Assembly: GCA_963966185.1 (NCBI GenBank)
Contig: CAWZYM010000399.1
Coordinates: forward strand, 361,001-425,000
Length of the DNA: 64,000 nt
DNA from: Rhabditoides inermis
Taxonomy: Eukaryota; Nematoda; Chromadorea; Rhabditida; Rhabditidae
Direction of reading: 5' to 3'
Shown: piece by piece, positions 1-10,707 of the stretch
Layout of the letters: every line of letters begins with the position of its first letter
Numbering within the stretch: the first letter of the stretch is position 1
Program-made: the position numbers and the translations under genes
The notes under the pieces: generated by a model
The model's database searches: none
Seen by the model: the letters and a program-made list of their open reading frames with translations, nothing else
Told to the model about the DNA's origin: nothing

Positions 1-2932
1 CCTCTGATTAGAAAAAGAAAGCGTCTCAGAAATCTCAGAGTAATCTAGGCGACTCGAGATTATCCCGCACTCAACGCTAACTTTCGAGCAAATTAGCTAT
101 TCTCAGCAACACTCACACCCACAACAAAAAAATTCCTCTCTCTTCAACTTCGACAATTTGCCGGAAATCCCGCAAACCGCCACTTTGCCTCGCGAACATT
201 CAAAGATTTCCCAGAGAGAGGCGAAGGGGTTCAGCTCCCCCTCTTAATACTGCGTATGTAGCAACATGGTGCGAATTATCGCGCTCCAGTGGAATTAGAT
301 GAGGCGAGAAATGTCGGACTCTTGAGTCTTTGTACGGTACGCTATGCACCTGACAGCTGCAAAACGCGGTTACCGTGTTCGATTTATGATGCTTTGAGTA
401 AGCATAGAATATGCGAGTCGCCGCCGCGGTTGCACGCGGTGCACACAAGGTACAAGAAAATAGTTCCCAGAGAGGTGCAGCGATCGCCTACCTTGTGTCG
501 GTGGCGGGACGCGTGTGCCAGCGCGTTTTGTAGCAGCTCACACGGCGACAACTCGGCAGTCGTCGACATACACCTGTAGTATACAATTGTAGTTTTGTTC
601 CCTATTTCAATCCGATCCCTCATGTCTTCTCAGTAGCATTGTAATTCGCATAAGGTTGCCGAGGCATCCCCATATTATAAGCATGACGTGTTGATCGTTG
701 ATGTACTAAGGAGGGCGGGCGAATTGTGTGAAGCGATCGCACCCGCGCTGCACTCGGATATTCATTCGGGCGGCGGCCACGCGCCGTCTATGCGCATAGA
801 CACGCGAACTTGTCCGGCCACGGCAGACGCGCAAAAAGAGCAGAGAGAGAGGTGAGGCGCCGCTGATGAGATCTCTCTCGACACACACCACACACATACG
901 AACGGCCAAACCCAATCAAAGCACTCGATCGTCTAGACTCGCGCTGACCGCATTTCACTCTCGTACAGTAACACTCTTGATCTGGCGTTCGCATTGTCTC
1001 TGTGACATACACAGCAGCAGTCCGAAACCCTATATCGGGCGAACCGATCTCTTTGCATGAACTGCGCACGCAAGCTACGCGAGAGAGAGAGGGGATCGGA
1101 TATGGGGAGAGCGCAGGAAACACCACACGAGAAAGACATCGACGACGCGCGAAAATGATCGACACCAAAGAGCGTCAACGGATATGCAAATCAGTGGAAG
1201 CCGGTGTGGCGAGTGGAAGAAGGGAGAGGTGTGGGATCGATGAGTGGAAGACGATGCACTGTACCCATCGCGCGCCGCCGCCAGCCTCGACTCGTCATAA
1301 AATACGTCATAAACCGCACCGGTCACCGTAATTTGAGATAGCACGGTAGAGCACTTTCGGGGCGCCGCGCGGCGTCTTTCTTCGTCCCTTCACAGCCGCG
1401 CGCGCGCCTCGCTGATAACGAGCCGTGAGAGCGATCCCATCACTGCCCCCATATCCATGCATATCCCCTCTTTGTATCCCCTCGTTCGTCTCCCTTCCTC
1501 CAACCGCTCCCTCCGGTCTATTTTGATCGTGCTGGTTCTGCAAGAGAGTCTCAGCTGCTGGCAGCCGGCAGCAGCGTCTCTCTCTCTAGTGTGCGTAGTT
1601 GCTATGTGTTGTTGAGTCGCCGAGAGTGTCGTCGTCTATTCGGTGTTCCCTATACGGCCCTCCCCCTTCCGCCAGCCGCCCCACACAGGGGGGCGTGGCC
1701 GGCGATTTTTCGCAGTGTCGGCGAGTGTTTCGTTCGTGTGAGTGCAGCGGCGCTACTTCCAGCCGGGACGCCGCTTGCTCTCTCTCTTTCTCTCTCTCGC
1801 TTGCTCGCCCTTTCTCATTCCTCCTCGATACGACCGCCGGTTCCTTTCCGTCCGTTTCTCTCTCCTCTCTCTCGCCCGCTCGCTCGCGCGCGCAATTCTC
1901 CATTCCTTCTCTTTGCGCCTTTTCGCTTTCTCGCGTGATCGAGTGATGATTGGCTGACGCAAGTCCTAGTCTCTCTGCCGCCGTCGTGTTCTCTCGCCCA
2001 CGCGCGCGCCATCTCGTCTCTCTCCCGTGCCTGCTCCACTCAACCTTGTGTTAATGATTTAGTCGACCAAACAACATCGCCTCTTGCGATTGGCACATTT
2101 CGCGGAATCATATCCGGTGCTAATTTAGCGCGCCTATTCCTCATTCGATTTCGCTGCTCTGCCGGGCGGCCGAGGCTGAACCGTTTTTGCCTCGCCGCCG
2201 CTGCCCGCCGAGTCTCCGCGAGCGCTACTCGGTCTCTCTCGCGCGCGCGCGCACGCGCTTCTCTTTCTCTCTCTTCTCCTTCTCCAAACCCACACGCATC
2301 AATTTATTCCGTGTGTCTACCGGGCTCCATATACATGTGTGTCTCTCTCTCTCTCTCTCTGTTATCAGAGTGGTATCGATTCCTCAACAAGCCGGAGTTT
2401 GTGTATCAGCTGCTCCGCGTTTGTATGTGCGTGTGTTTGGCAAGAAGCAGCGGTCGTGTTGACGTGTTTCCGCGAGAATCTCTCTCTCTCTCCCTCTCTC
2501 TCTCCCTCTCTTTTTCACTCACTCTCTCTCTCTCTATCTCTTTCTCTCTTTCTCTCCATGCTTCCGGTCAGCTCGCCTCGCCTTGATTTCAACTTATCAT
2601 CTCATCAATCTCGGTTCGCTCTCACTCTTCCTAGGAGCCTCACCACCATTTGCTATACAACTTTCTCCTTCTCTCTCTCTCCCTCCCCGCTTGAGGTGTG
2701 CTGGGAAGTCCCGCCCACTCGGGAGAGTGCCCCGAGGCACAACTGGCACGTGGCCAGGCCAGGCCAGCCGACAAGGTCCGCCCCCCTTCATTGAGACTAG
2801 CACTCACTACTTACTACCCCATTCCTCCACACATATATACATACACAGCTGTACGCAACAACAAAAGTTCGCGGCGGCGGACAGAGTTGTGCTGCGGCTC
2901 TGCCGCTCTCCTGAACTTCGCGTGGGTCGTGT

Positions 2933-2976
<44 letters not shown>

Positions 2977-3271
2977 ACTCACTCACTCCGCCACTCACTT
3001 GTCGCCGCCCAGTCCGTTGTTTGATCCGCCGTCAATCGATTGATTCACAGTGCGTCTCTCTCATTCTCTCACACGCTCGCCGCTGTCGTGATGTGTGCTA
3101 TTGTATTCGCTTCTCTCTCCCCTCTCGTCTCTCACCGCTCGCCACCACACGTCACAACCCGATCGTTTCAGCCGCCTCTCTCTCTCACACTCACTCACTC
3201 CCCTCTCCCTCTCACTCTCTCATTCACTCACTCTCGCCCCGAGGTCGCCGCTGCAACATGCGCTCCACGCA
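1..3271. other. upstream region of the ETS gene, no gene seen
   Basis: No reading frame in this stretch shows a recognisable family or a convincing exon chain. It is CpG-rich and becomes increasingly pyrimidine-rich on the + strand from about 1770, with (CT)n runs near 2341-2360, 2481-2565 and 2936-2988. It probably holds promoter and 5' UTR sequence, possibly untranslated exons, of the ETS gene that starts at 3272. That assignment is inference from position only. Confidence 0.5.
2936..2988. repeat. (CT)n then (ACTC)n microsatellite
   Basis: An uninterrupted CT run followed by four to five ACTC units, upstream of the ETS coding start. Confidence 0.9.
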
Positions 3272-3275
3272 ATGA
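3258..3275 (+). promoter_or_regulatory. 5-codon upstream ORF overlapping the ETS start codon
   Basis: An ATG at 3258 opens a five-codon frame. Its TGA stop (3273-3275) overlaps the proposed ETS start ATG (3272-3274) in an ATGA arrangement. This geometry can couple translation by termination and reinitiation. It is seen directly, but whether the mRNA begins upstream of 3258 is unknown. Confidence 0.45.
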
Positions 3276-4629
3276 AGAAGTACCTCGCGTGGAACAACCC
3301 CGACTTGGTGAGACGATGTGTGTGATGTGCCTGTGTCGTCCCTCATTTCCCACTCTCGCCTCGATCCTTTGATATACACAAATCGCACTGTCACGCATCA
3401 ACTCGCTGTCCGTTGCAGTACTGTGCGTCCCCGTTGCTGGCGAGTGTTGCCCCTGTAGCGCCGGCGCTGCCCGCTGCGAGTCTGCTGCCCGCCCTGGCCT
3501 CCCCGCCCGCCTCCGCCGACACCGACGGTCTGTTCGGCGGTCCGTCCGCCTTCTCGGTCGTCGCCACCACGTCGTCGGCGAGCGCGGCGGCCGGCGCGTG
3601 CTCCCCGCCGCCGCCCGCCACCACCGCCACCTCGATCGCCGCGCCGCTGCCGCTCTCCGTCGCGCCGCTCATGTGCCTGCCCCAACTACTCGATAGGTGA
3701 GAGAGAGATCGCGCCGTGTGCGGATGTGTGTATGTGTATGTGTCCCCCGATCGTCCAATCAGCCCTGCCCGCATTCAGGTTCCCGTCAATTCTGCGATCA
3801 CACATGAGCACTGCACAGTTCAAGCCGATCCCCAACAATGAGCGGTGAGTGTGCCTCTCGTTTTTGATCGCGTTCACTTCGGCGCGTTTTTTTTCGTGGT
3901 GTTCTAGAGAGGGAGCTCCGGCGGGACTTGTTCGGACGGGCGTGTTCCCAAAAGTGACACAGCAGACTCCTCGTTTCTCTCACTCTAGTCTGGCCACGGC
4001 GTGGAATCAATAGTTGCATGTGCACGTGATAAGCTCATTAGTCTCGGCTGAGAAGCCGTCACGACTAAGGGATTCACCGGATTTGCGATCGAGAGAGAGA
4101 GGAGGAGGGGGGGGGGAAGAAAGAGGGAGAGAGATACTCAAATGTGACGACGGGTATTGGTGGAGATGTGCTTGCTGATGCTGATGTTTTCAGGGTGGAT
4201 TTGGCCGGATTCCGGGGGAAGGAGCCGGCGGAATGGGTGATGGACGATGTCGTCGCGTGGATGCTCGACGTCGCCAAGAAGCACCACATCCCCTTCGAGG
4301 ACGTCAACATGCACAAGGTACGCGTTTGTGTTTGTGTCGCTGCTATATCGCGTATCTTGCTATGTTTTGTACTCGCACTATCTATTCTTTCTCGCTCATG
4401 TCATGTTCGCGTTTTCTTGTCGGCGACAAATTTTGATTCGTGATGTGGTGCACTAATCCCCCACGCTGTCCCACGAGAGATAGGCCTCGCCGTATGTCAG
4501 TGAATGACATTATAAGCATCGTTCAACTTTGAGCCACCTTTACGTGTTTCGCTGATTGGCTTGGTTTGTGTGGCGCCTGTTCCGTTGCACTCGGCGTACC
4601 CACGCGCTTCCCTCTTCGCTTGCAACATT

Positions 4630-4674
<45 letters not shown>

Positions 4675-5007
4675 TTACGGGTGCCGCAACACAAAAGGGC
4701 ATATAGTGGGGCGCTGTAATCTGGCGATGGTGGCGCTGGCTCGCGCTGCCGCCGCTCCTCCACTCTCTCTGCTGTCCTTTTTCCGAACACAGGGGTTTTT
4801 CCGAACACAATGACACACAAGGATCATATCATTCATCACACATGGCTTGTTGCAGTTCGCGTCGCTGACCGGCCGCCAGCTGCTCGTGATGACGGAGGCA
4901 AACTTCTGCGAGCGCGATCCCAACTACGGGGCGCTCTTCTATTCAGAGTTCGCCAAGCTCGCTTCCGGTGAGTGCATGTGCCCGCCACGAGACAGCCGCC
5001 TACTGCG

Positions 5008-5059
<52 letters not shown>

Positions 5060-5721
5060 GCCGATCAAACATCCTCTTCCTCTCTCTCTCTCTCACTCAC
5101 TCTCCTCCCTTCCTCTTCCTCCCCTCTCTCTCGCACCGCTTCCCCTTCCCCCGCGCCTCACCCCCTCTTCTCTCTCTCACATCTCTCTTTTTCTCTCTCT
5201 CCTCGCTCGCTCAGTCTCGGGCATGCATCAATTACCCTCATGTTGCAGGCCCGGAGCGGATAATCGATGATTTGATGCGACGCTTCAAGGAGGCCGAAAA
5301 AGAAGCTGCTGCGGCGGCGGCGGTTGCGCAGGCCCAGGCGCAAGTGCAAGCCCATGTGCAGGCTCAAGCCCAAGCGCAAGCCCAAGCCCAGGCCCAGGCC
5401 CAAGCGCAAGCCGGCAACTCGCTGCTCGACTCGTCCCTCGTTCCCGCGCTGCAGATCAACCAGCAGAACATAATGAACCTGGGCCTGAACCATCTGGGAA
5501 TGAACCAGTTGTCGGGCGGGTTGGGACAAGGCTTGGGCTCGTCGCTGGGTCTGTCACTGAGTCCCTCGATGGGACTGAGTCTGCAGCAGATGCAGCAGCT
5601 CTCGCCGCGCTCACCCCTCGTGCATCAGCTGCAGCAGAAGATGCAGCACAGTCCGATGCCCGACTTTGGCTACTCCAGCCAACCCGGCACCTCCCTCGAC
5701 TACGACTCACATGGTAAGGAG

Positions 5722-5762
<41 letters not shown>

Positions 5763-5968
5763 TTGAATGGGAATGGGGGCAGATAAGGGCGGGGGGTGTT
5801 GTTGGGCCGAAGAACTACAAGACATTTTCAAAACAAGGGGCAGAATGGTTGGCGCGTACACACTCACCGTGCATGCATGTATTCACCATGCCCAGACAAG
5901 GGCTGCGCTCGGTACACGCCGCTTACTCACAAAAGATGCATTTTTCCTTCCACGCGCCCGCCCGCCCG

Positions 5969-6002
<34 letters not shown>

Positions 6003-7517
6003 TGCATACAATTTGTAATTCCCGTCAAAACGCGCCTATTTATGGATATTGTTGTGTGCACTCGGCGCGCGTGCACTTTCTGTCTCTCTATATGCCCTCT
6101 GCCGCACTCCTCATCCCTCTACTTCCTCTCCTCCTTTACCTCATTATCCCGGAAGCATGTTATGAGTACACGAAGAGAGAGAGAGAGAGAGGAAGAGAGG
6201 AGAGAGAGAGGGGGTGAAATTAGGGAATTCGATAGAACGGTGCTATCATATGCACACTCGCACACGATTGATATGCACTCTTTCTACCTGGTGCAGATGG
6301 GCTGTGGGGAAATAGTGGTGGTGTGAGAGAGCGGAGAGGAGTGAAACACCCGCTCGTGACTCGCTTATTTCTCGGAAGAACACACACACACAACACACAA
6401 AGAGTGGTTGGGGCGGTGGGAGAGTGTTGGGGAGAGACAGAGATAGAGAGAGGCGAATTCGTAGTGGCTGCGTGACCCGCCCCGGGGCGAAACATCGCAA
6501 TGTATGCTGAACAAACAGTGCACCAGATGACCAGCCTCGGAGAGGAGGGGGGGGGGGGTGAAACACTTTCACCCCGCGCGATCGACTACAAAAGAGACTG
6601 GGGGTCGATGCAAAGAACCCGTATGTGTAGTGTATGTCAGTGAGCGAACGGACTCATTTACAGGGAGCCTATAATCCAATCGTTTTCTTGCAGATGAGGG
6701 AGGCGGTAAGATTCGCAAGAACAAGGACGGGAAGCCGCGCAAGCGCAGCCAGCACACCAAGGGCAACAAGCTGTGGGAGTTCATCCGCGACGCCCTTAAG
6801 GACCCCTCCACCTGCCCCTCCGTCGTCAGGTATGACGTCATCATCAAATATGCAAATTACTGAGCGGCTATAGGTGGGAGGACCCGCAGGAGGGTGTGTT
6901 CCGAATAGTGGAGAGCGAGAAGCTGGCGCGGCTGTGGGGCGAGCGGAAGAACAACACAAAGATGACGTACGAGAAGCTGAGCCGGGCGATGCGGTGAGTG
7001 GTGTATGTTTCCTGTATGTTTGTGTAACCGTGTAACGTGCTCGTCTCCTGTCCTCTCTCGTCCCCATGCATGTGCTAACACCGCAACGCTAACCTCGCGT
7101 TCCAGCACCTACTACGAAAAGCAGATCGTGGTGCCCGTGCCAAAGACCGGACTCTACCCAAAGAAACTCGTGTACAAATTCGGTCCCGGCGCTACCGGCT
7201 GGCAGCTCGCCGCCGGTATCGTCAAGCAGGAACTGTGATCAGGTAGGCACTAATCTCGCTCCGACTCACTCCCCACCCTCTCCCTCGATTTACTCGAATA
7301 ACCACAGGCGTGCATCGTTCATTATCTCACCAGCAGTGCTTTTAGCTACTACTACAACACCAAGATTCTGCTGCCGGTGTCGGGCCGACGGCTCGTGTAC
7401 AAGTTCGGTCCACAGGCGGAGGGTTGGGATGACGATGAGGAAGATGAGGAGGAGGAGGAGAACGAGGATGAGTGTCCCAGCCCGCCGCCTCCTCCCTTCC
7501 ACGCGCTCCCCTTCTAG
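3272..7517 (+). CDS. PNT-ETS domain transcription factor (ESE/ELF3-like), two C-terminal isoforms
   Basis: Exons: 3272-3307, 3419-3696, 3779-3844, 4194-4317, 4856-4967, 5249-5713, 6694-6829, 6874-6993, then either 7106-7238 (489 aa) or 7346-7517 (502 aa). All phases agree. The N-terminus is Ala/Pro-rich. A pointed (SAM/PNT) domain spans roughly residues 129-205 (motifs [27 protein letters not shown]). A long Ala-Gln repeat and Gln/Met/Leu-rich stretch follow. A basic segment ([14 protein letters not shown]) leads into the ETS domain ([32 protein letters not shown]). The ETS core resembles ELF3/EHF more than SPDEF; nematode ETS-4 is another candidate relative. It should be a nuclear sequence-specific regulator binding GGAA-type sites. 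The start at 3272 is chosen because upstream sequence is low-complexity and a short uORF ends there; an in-frame upstream extension stays open but looks non-coding. Confidence 0.92.
4631..5056. repeat. (GA)n at 4631-4671 and (CT)n at 5012-5056 in ETS introns
   Basis: Two pure dinucleotide tracts of about 40 and 45 bp flank the 4856-4967 exon. They can pair with each other in the pre-mRNA. Confidence 0.9.
5723..6003. repeat. (GA)n at 5723-5759 and (CA)n at 5977-6003
   Basis: Both lie in the ETS intron that follows the Ala-Gln exon. The GA run starts nine bases after the donor. Confidence 0.9.
7106..7238 (+). CDS. ETS alternative last exon A
   Basis: The acceptor at 7104-7105 (ttccag) joins in phase to the donor at 6994. 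It encodes [20 protein letters not shown] followed by [12 protein letters not shown] and a short tail, with TGA at 7236-7238. It completes the ETS fold but replaces the usual YYY after RAMR with TYY and lengthens the turn before the last strand by about four residues. A good donor (CAG|GTAGGC) lies just after the stop at 7242, so exon A could be spliced on to exon B, which would then be 3' UTR. Confidence 0.85.
7346..7517 (+). CDS. ETS alternative last exon B
   Basis: The acceptor at 7344-7345 (cttttag) also joins in phase to 6994. The encoded [21 protein letters not shown] is a textbook ETS C-terminal half, with the three tyrosines after RAMR. A strongly acidic and proline-rich tail follows, ending at TAG 7515-7517. 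It aligns residue for residue with exon A across the final helix and strands, so the two are a tandem duplication. Transcript data would be needed to show which is used where. Confidence 0.85.
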
Positions 7518-7699
7518 CCCATGTGTGTGTCATATTACTGTATTCGTATTCCCTCCATCCCACCCGTCGTTCGTGTCGTAGTCTTGTCTGTACGTAGCCC
7601 TTGCGCGTCGCGATCTCAGCCCTAGACGCGCGCCCTCTTCCACCAATGTTTCTATCTTTCTATTCTCGCTCTCTCTCTCTTCTGTCTCTCTCTGCCCAG

Positions 7700-7835
7700 C
7701 GGGTTTGTTGACTACTCCGAATCCCCGGCCCAGTCGCCGGATACCACCCCCATCAGAAACGATTCATTGTTCGTCCATATGCGATTCACACAGTGTATTA
7801 GCGAGCGGCCTCCCGCTCATATCCTAATATTATAA
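7700..7835 (+). other. candidate third alternative ETS terminal exon
   Basis: A pyrimidine-rich tract ends in tgcccag at 7699, and the following frame is open for 44 codons in the phase that the donor at 6994 needs. It encodes GFVDYSESPAQSPDTTPIRN and a further tail to TAA 7833-7835. The Ser/Pro/Asp composition looks like real protein, but there is no ETS homology. Use of this exon would cut the DNA-binding domain after RAMR. It may equally be 3' UTR of isoform B. Confidence 0.3.
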
Positions 7836-8316
7836 TATGTCTCTGGCTGTCTCTTTCGTGTCGCCCTCTCTCCACCCAACCACACACTTTCAAATTGTTC
7901 CACATTGAAGCTCTCTCTCTCTCCACCCACCCCATCGTCCCAGCAGAAACACTACAGTCGATATTTTTATTCACAGAGTGTGTATGTGTGTTGTTACAAA
8001 AATCGATCGTCGTTGCCCAGAAAAAAGAGAGAAGAGATATGAAATCGAAGGTTATATCTATATATATATATATAAATGATTCTTATATTATGTGTGTTGC
8101 TATATGTACAGTGGTCAACGAAAGAAGAGGGGAAAACACACCCGCGGGCGATTACGAACATATTACAACTGAAAGATAGGCGGGATCACGTGAAAGGAAG
8201 AAAGCGAAAAGATGAGAGATGTAGGAGCAGAGACTGTGTGAGTGGGCGAGTGACACTACATCATGACTAAATCGTGTGAGACCGGCAAAACAAGAATCAA
8301 TATGGTGTTGGAGTGA
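7836..8316. other. convergent intergenic region, ETS 3' end to DRAM-like 3' end
   Basis: Likely 3' UTR and polyadenylation sequence of two convergent genes. It contains an AT dinucleotide run near 8058-8072. I see no clear AATAAA signal and no further gene. Confidence 0.5.
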
Positions 8317-9554
8317 CTACATGCCTCCATCGAGGTGGTTGATAGAGCGCCAGAGGGGTGAGTGGTCTAGATGCTGGACGAGCGAGACGGCCGTCAGCTT
8401 GACGCGCAGCTTCTCAAAGTCGCGCGAAAAGGAGAGGATGAACGACACGTGTAGCATGGCCATCGTCCACTCGGCTGCCGCCGAAACCACGTGGTACGAG
8501 TACCCCTGAAACAACCGTCCATATATTCTCGAGTTACATATTCATCATCTCCAGTGGCGCATACTCACCGCCTATTTCGCACCGTCTCGTTCACTGCTCA
8601 CAAGACAGACAAGCCAGGGAGCTTATTCTCATTCCAGAGGGTTTTGCTCGGAAGAGATTATGTACGTTCGTTGGAATCAGCGTCAACACTACTTGATGAG
8701 CTAGGGGCAAGTGCACGCGAGATATGTAGAAAGTAAAGAAGACACACCAAAATTTCCCACACACACACGCCCGATAACCCAGGACAAGAATGTGCAACTT
8801 TTTTTTTTGCAATCTTTGAAAGACCGTTTGAAAAAGTCAACTCACTCAAAGAGGTCACCTATTTTGTTAAATGAGGACAGGGGCCACTCTCGAGAAGGAG
8901 AGATGCGCGACACGGGTTGACAACCTGATTTCATCTCCTTTTGTGTAGAGGGTAATCTTTGCAAATCAGGCAAAGACGCGTGAAAAAGTGTCACACGGGA
9001 GCGCGCGCGTGGCTGCTTCGATCTTTGACCGAGACCGGATTGGTGTTCGATCAGCGCGCGCGCGCGGCGCAGTGTGTTCGCTAGTTTAGTGACGTGAGTG
9101 CACGCGAACCCTCAGACCTCAGACCACATCAATTCCCTCAGGCGGAAGCATGCGGGGCTCTTTCTCTGCGTCCTCCGCCTTCCTTCTTTTTCCCATTTTT
9201 TGCGCCCCACGCGGGACTGCGTCTTACTGCATCTCGTCGAGATTTTCGATGCCGGAGACCGAGCAGACACTCTCCCCCACTCCTTTCCTTTCACCGCATT
9301 CCCTTTAGGCACATGTGGCAATAGCAGCCCACATCCAGTAGGGGCATTTTCCGGAGACACGCTGTGTATACAACAACAACTACCTTGCATTCACTGCTGC
9401 AGCGACCAACTGGTCGCGAGACAGAGATCCTTACTAGAGGTGCTGGGAATTGGGAGAAGACGGTAGTTGTAGTGGTCGCCAAAGTGGGATTCACTACGGG
9501 GAAGACCCTGGGAGCGAGCGAGAGACACGGGGGAAAGACATCGAAAAACAAAAT

Positions 9555-9598
<44 letters not shown>

Positions 9599-10192
9599 CC
9601 AGCACGCGTGACGTAGAGAGAGAGAGAGAGAGAAACATGCAAAAACAAGCATGACGAGAGAGGAGAATCACAAAAATCTCCCTTCTCCCCTGCGTGCCTT
9701 CCCTTCTGCGGCTGTCGCCGACACTTCCTTCCGACGCCCTCTCTTTTTCCCCTCTCGCTCTACGAAAAACATTCCCCAAGGGCCCACAGACACACACACT
9801 CTCAAATAGGTTCTGGCTGGGGGACCGCGAGGGAGAGAGGGAAGAGAGGGACGTCGTTTTCTTCACCTTCACTCCGCCACTTCCTCACAAAGTCGTGGAA
9901 GTGCATTATTGCAGAGAGTCTATCACATGTCTGTGCCAAGCCAGGAGCAGCAATGAGTCAGCCTGTTGTGTTTCTCTCATTTCTCTTGCCCCTTGTGAGG
10001 GCAAGTCGGTGTGCGGCAATAGAACACGGACTTGCAAGTCATGTGTATGTCAGTGTATAGCCTATAGCTAGCTAGATTACATGGCAAGGAAGGGAAGGGA
10101 GGAAGAGAAAAGATGAAGGGGCCGTATGCAACACCGCAAATTGCATGTGCATGATGCCCTACGGGCAGAAGGAGGGAGAAAATAAGATGTAT

Positions 10193-10223
<31 letters not shown>

Positions 10224-10481
10224 TGCTGTAATGCCGAGCAGCGAGAGGCCAGGAAACGGAAGCTGGCTGTGGGGAAAGTGGCAAGCGGGGAATTGCGTGA
10301 GAGAGACGGAGGGAGGAAAGGGAAAGGAGAGAGAGAGATAGAGGCGCGATGAGAGAGAGGGAAGGAAGGGATGTCGATATTTAGTTGACCGAAAACCTCG
10401 GTCTTCGATCCCCTGCCGCACTCTCCTCGTTCCCAGTGCACTAGCGCAAATGTGCGAAAATATGTCTGCTACCCTTTCCGG

Positions 10482-10544
<63 letters not shown>

Positions 10545-10659
10545 CAGCCCGTTTCCATGCGACTCACATCATTCATCTCTCTCTGCAACAACATTAGCCA
10601 ATTCATCGGCTGTGGATCTGAGAAGAGAACCGAAATGTCACTCATTCCCAGTATAGTAG

Positions 10660-10707
<48 letters not shown>

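Noticed and set aside
2187..3372. Long + strand frames rich in Ser/Leu upstream of the ETS start
   Set aside because: They are translations of (CT)n sequence (SLSLSLS) with no family match.
9291..9872. 193-codon minus-strand frame
   Set aside because: Largely translated GA/CT microsatellite inside the DRAM-like intron; no homology and no conserved exon edges.
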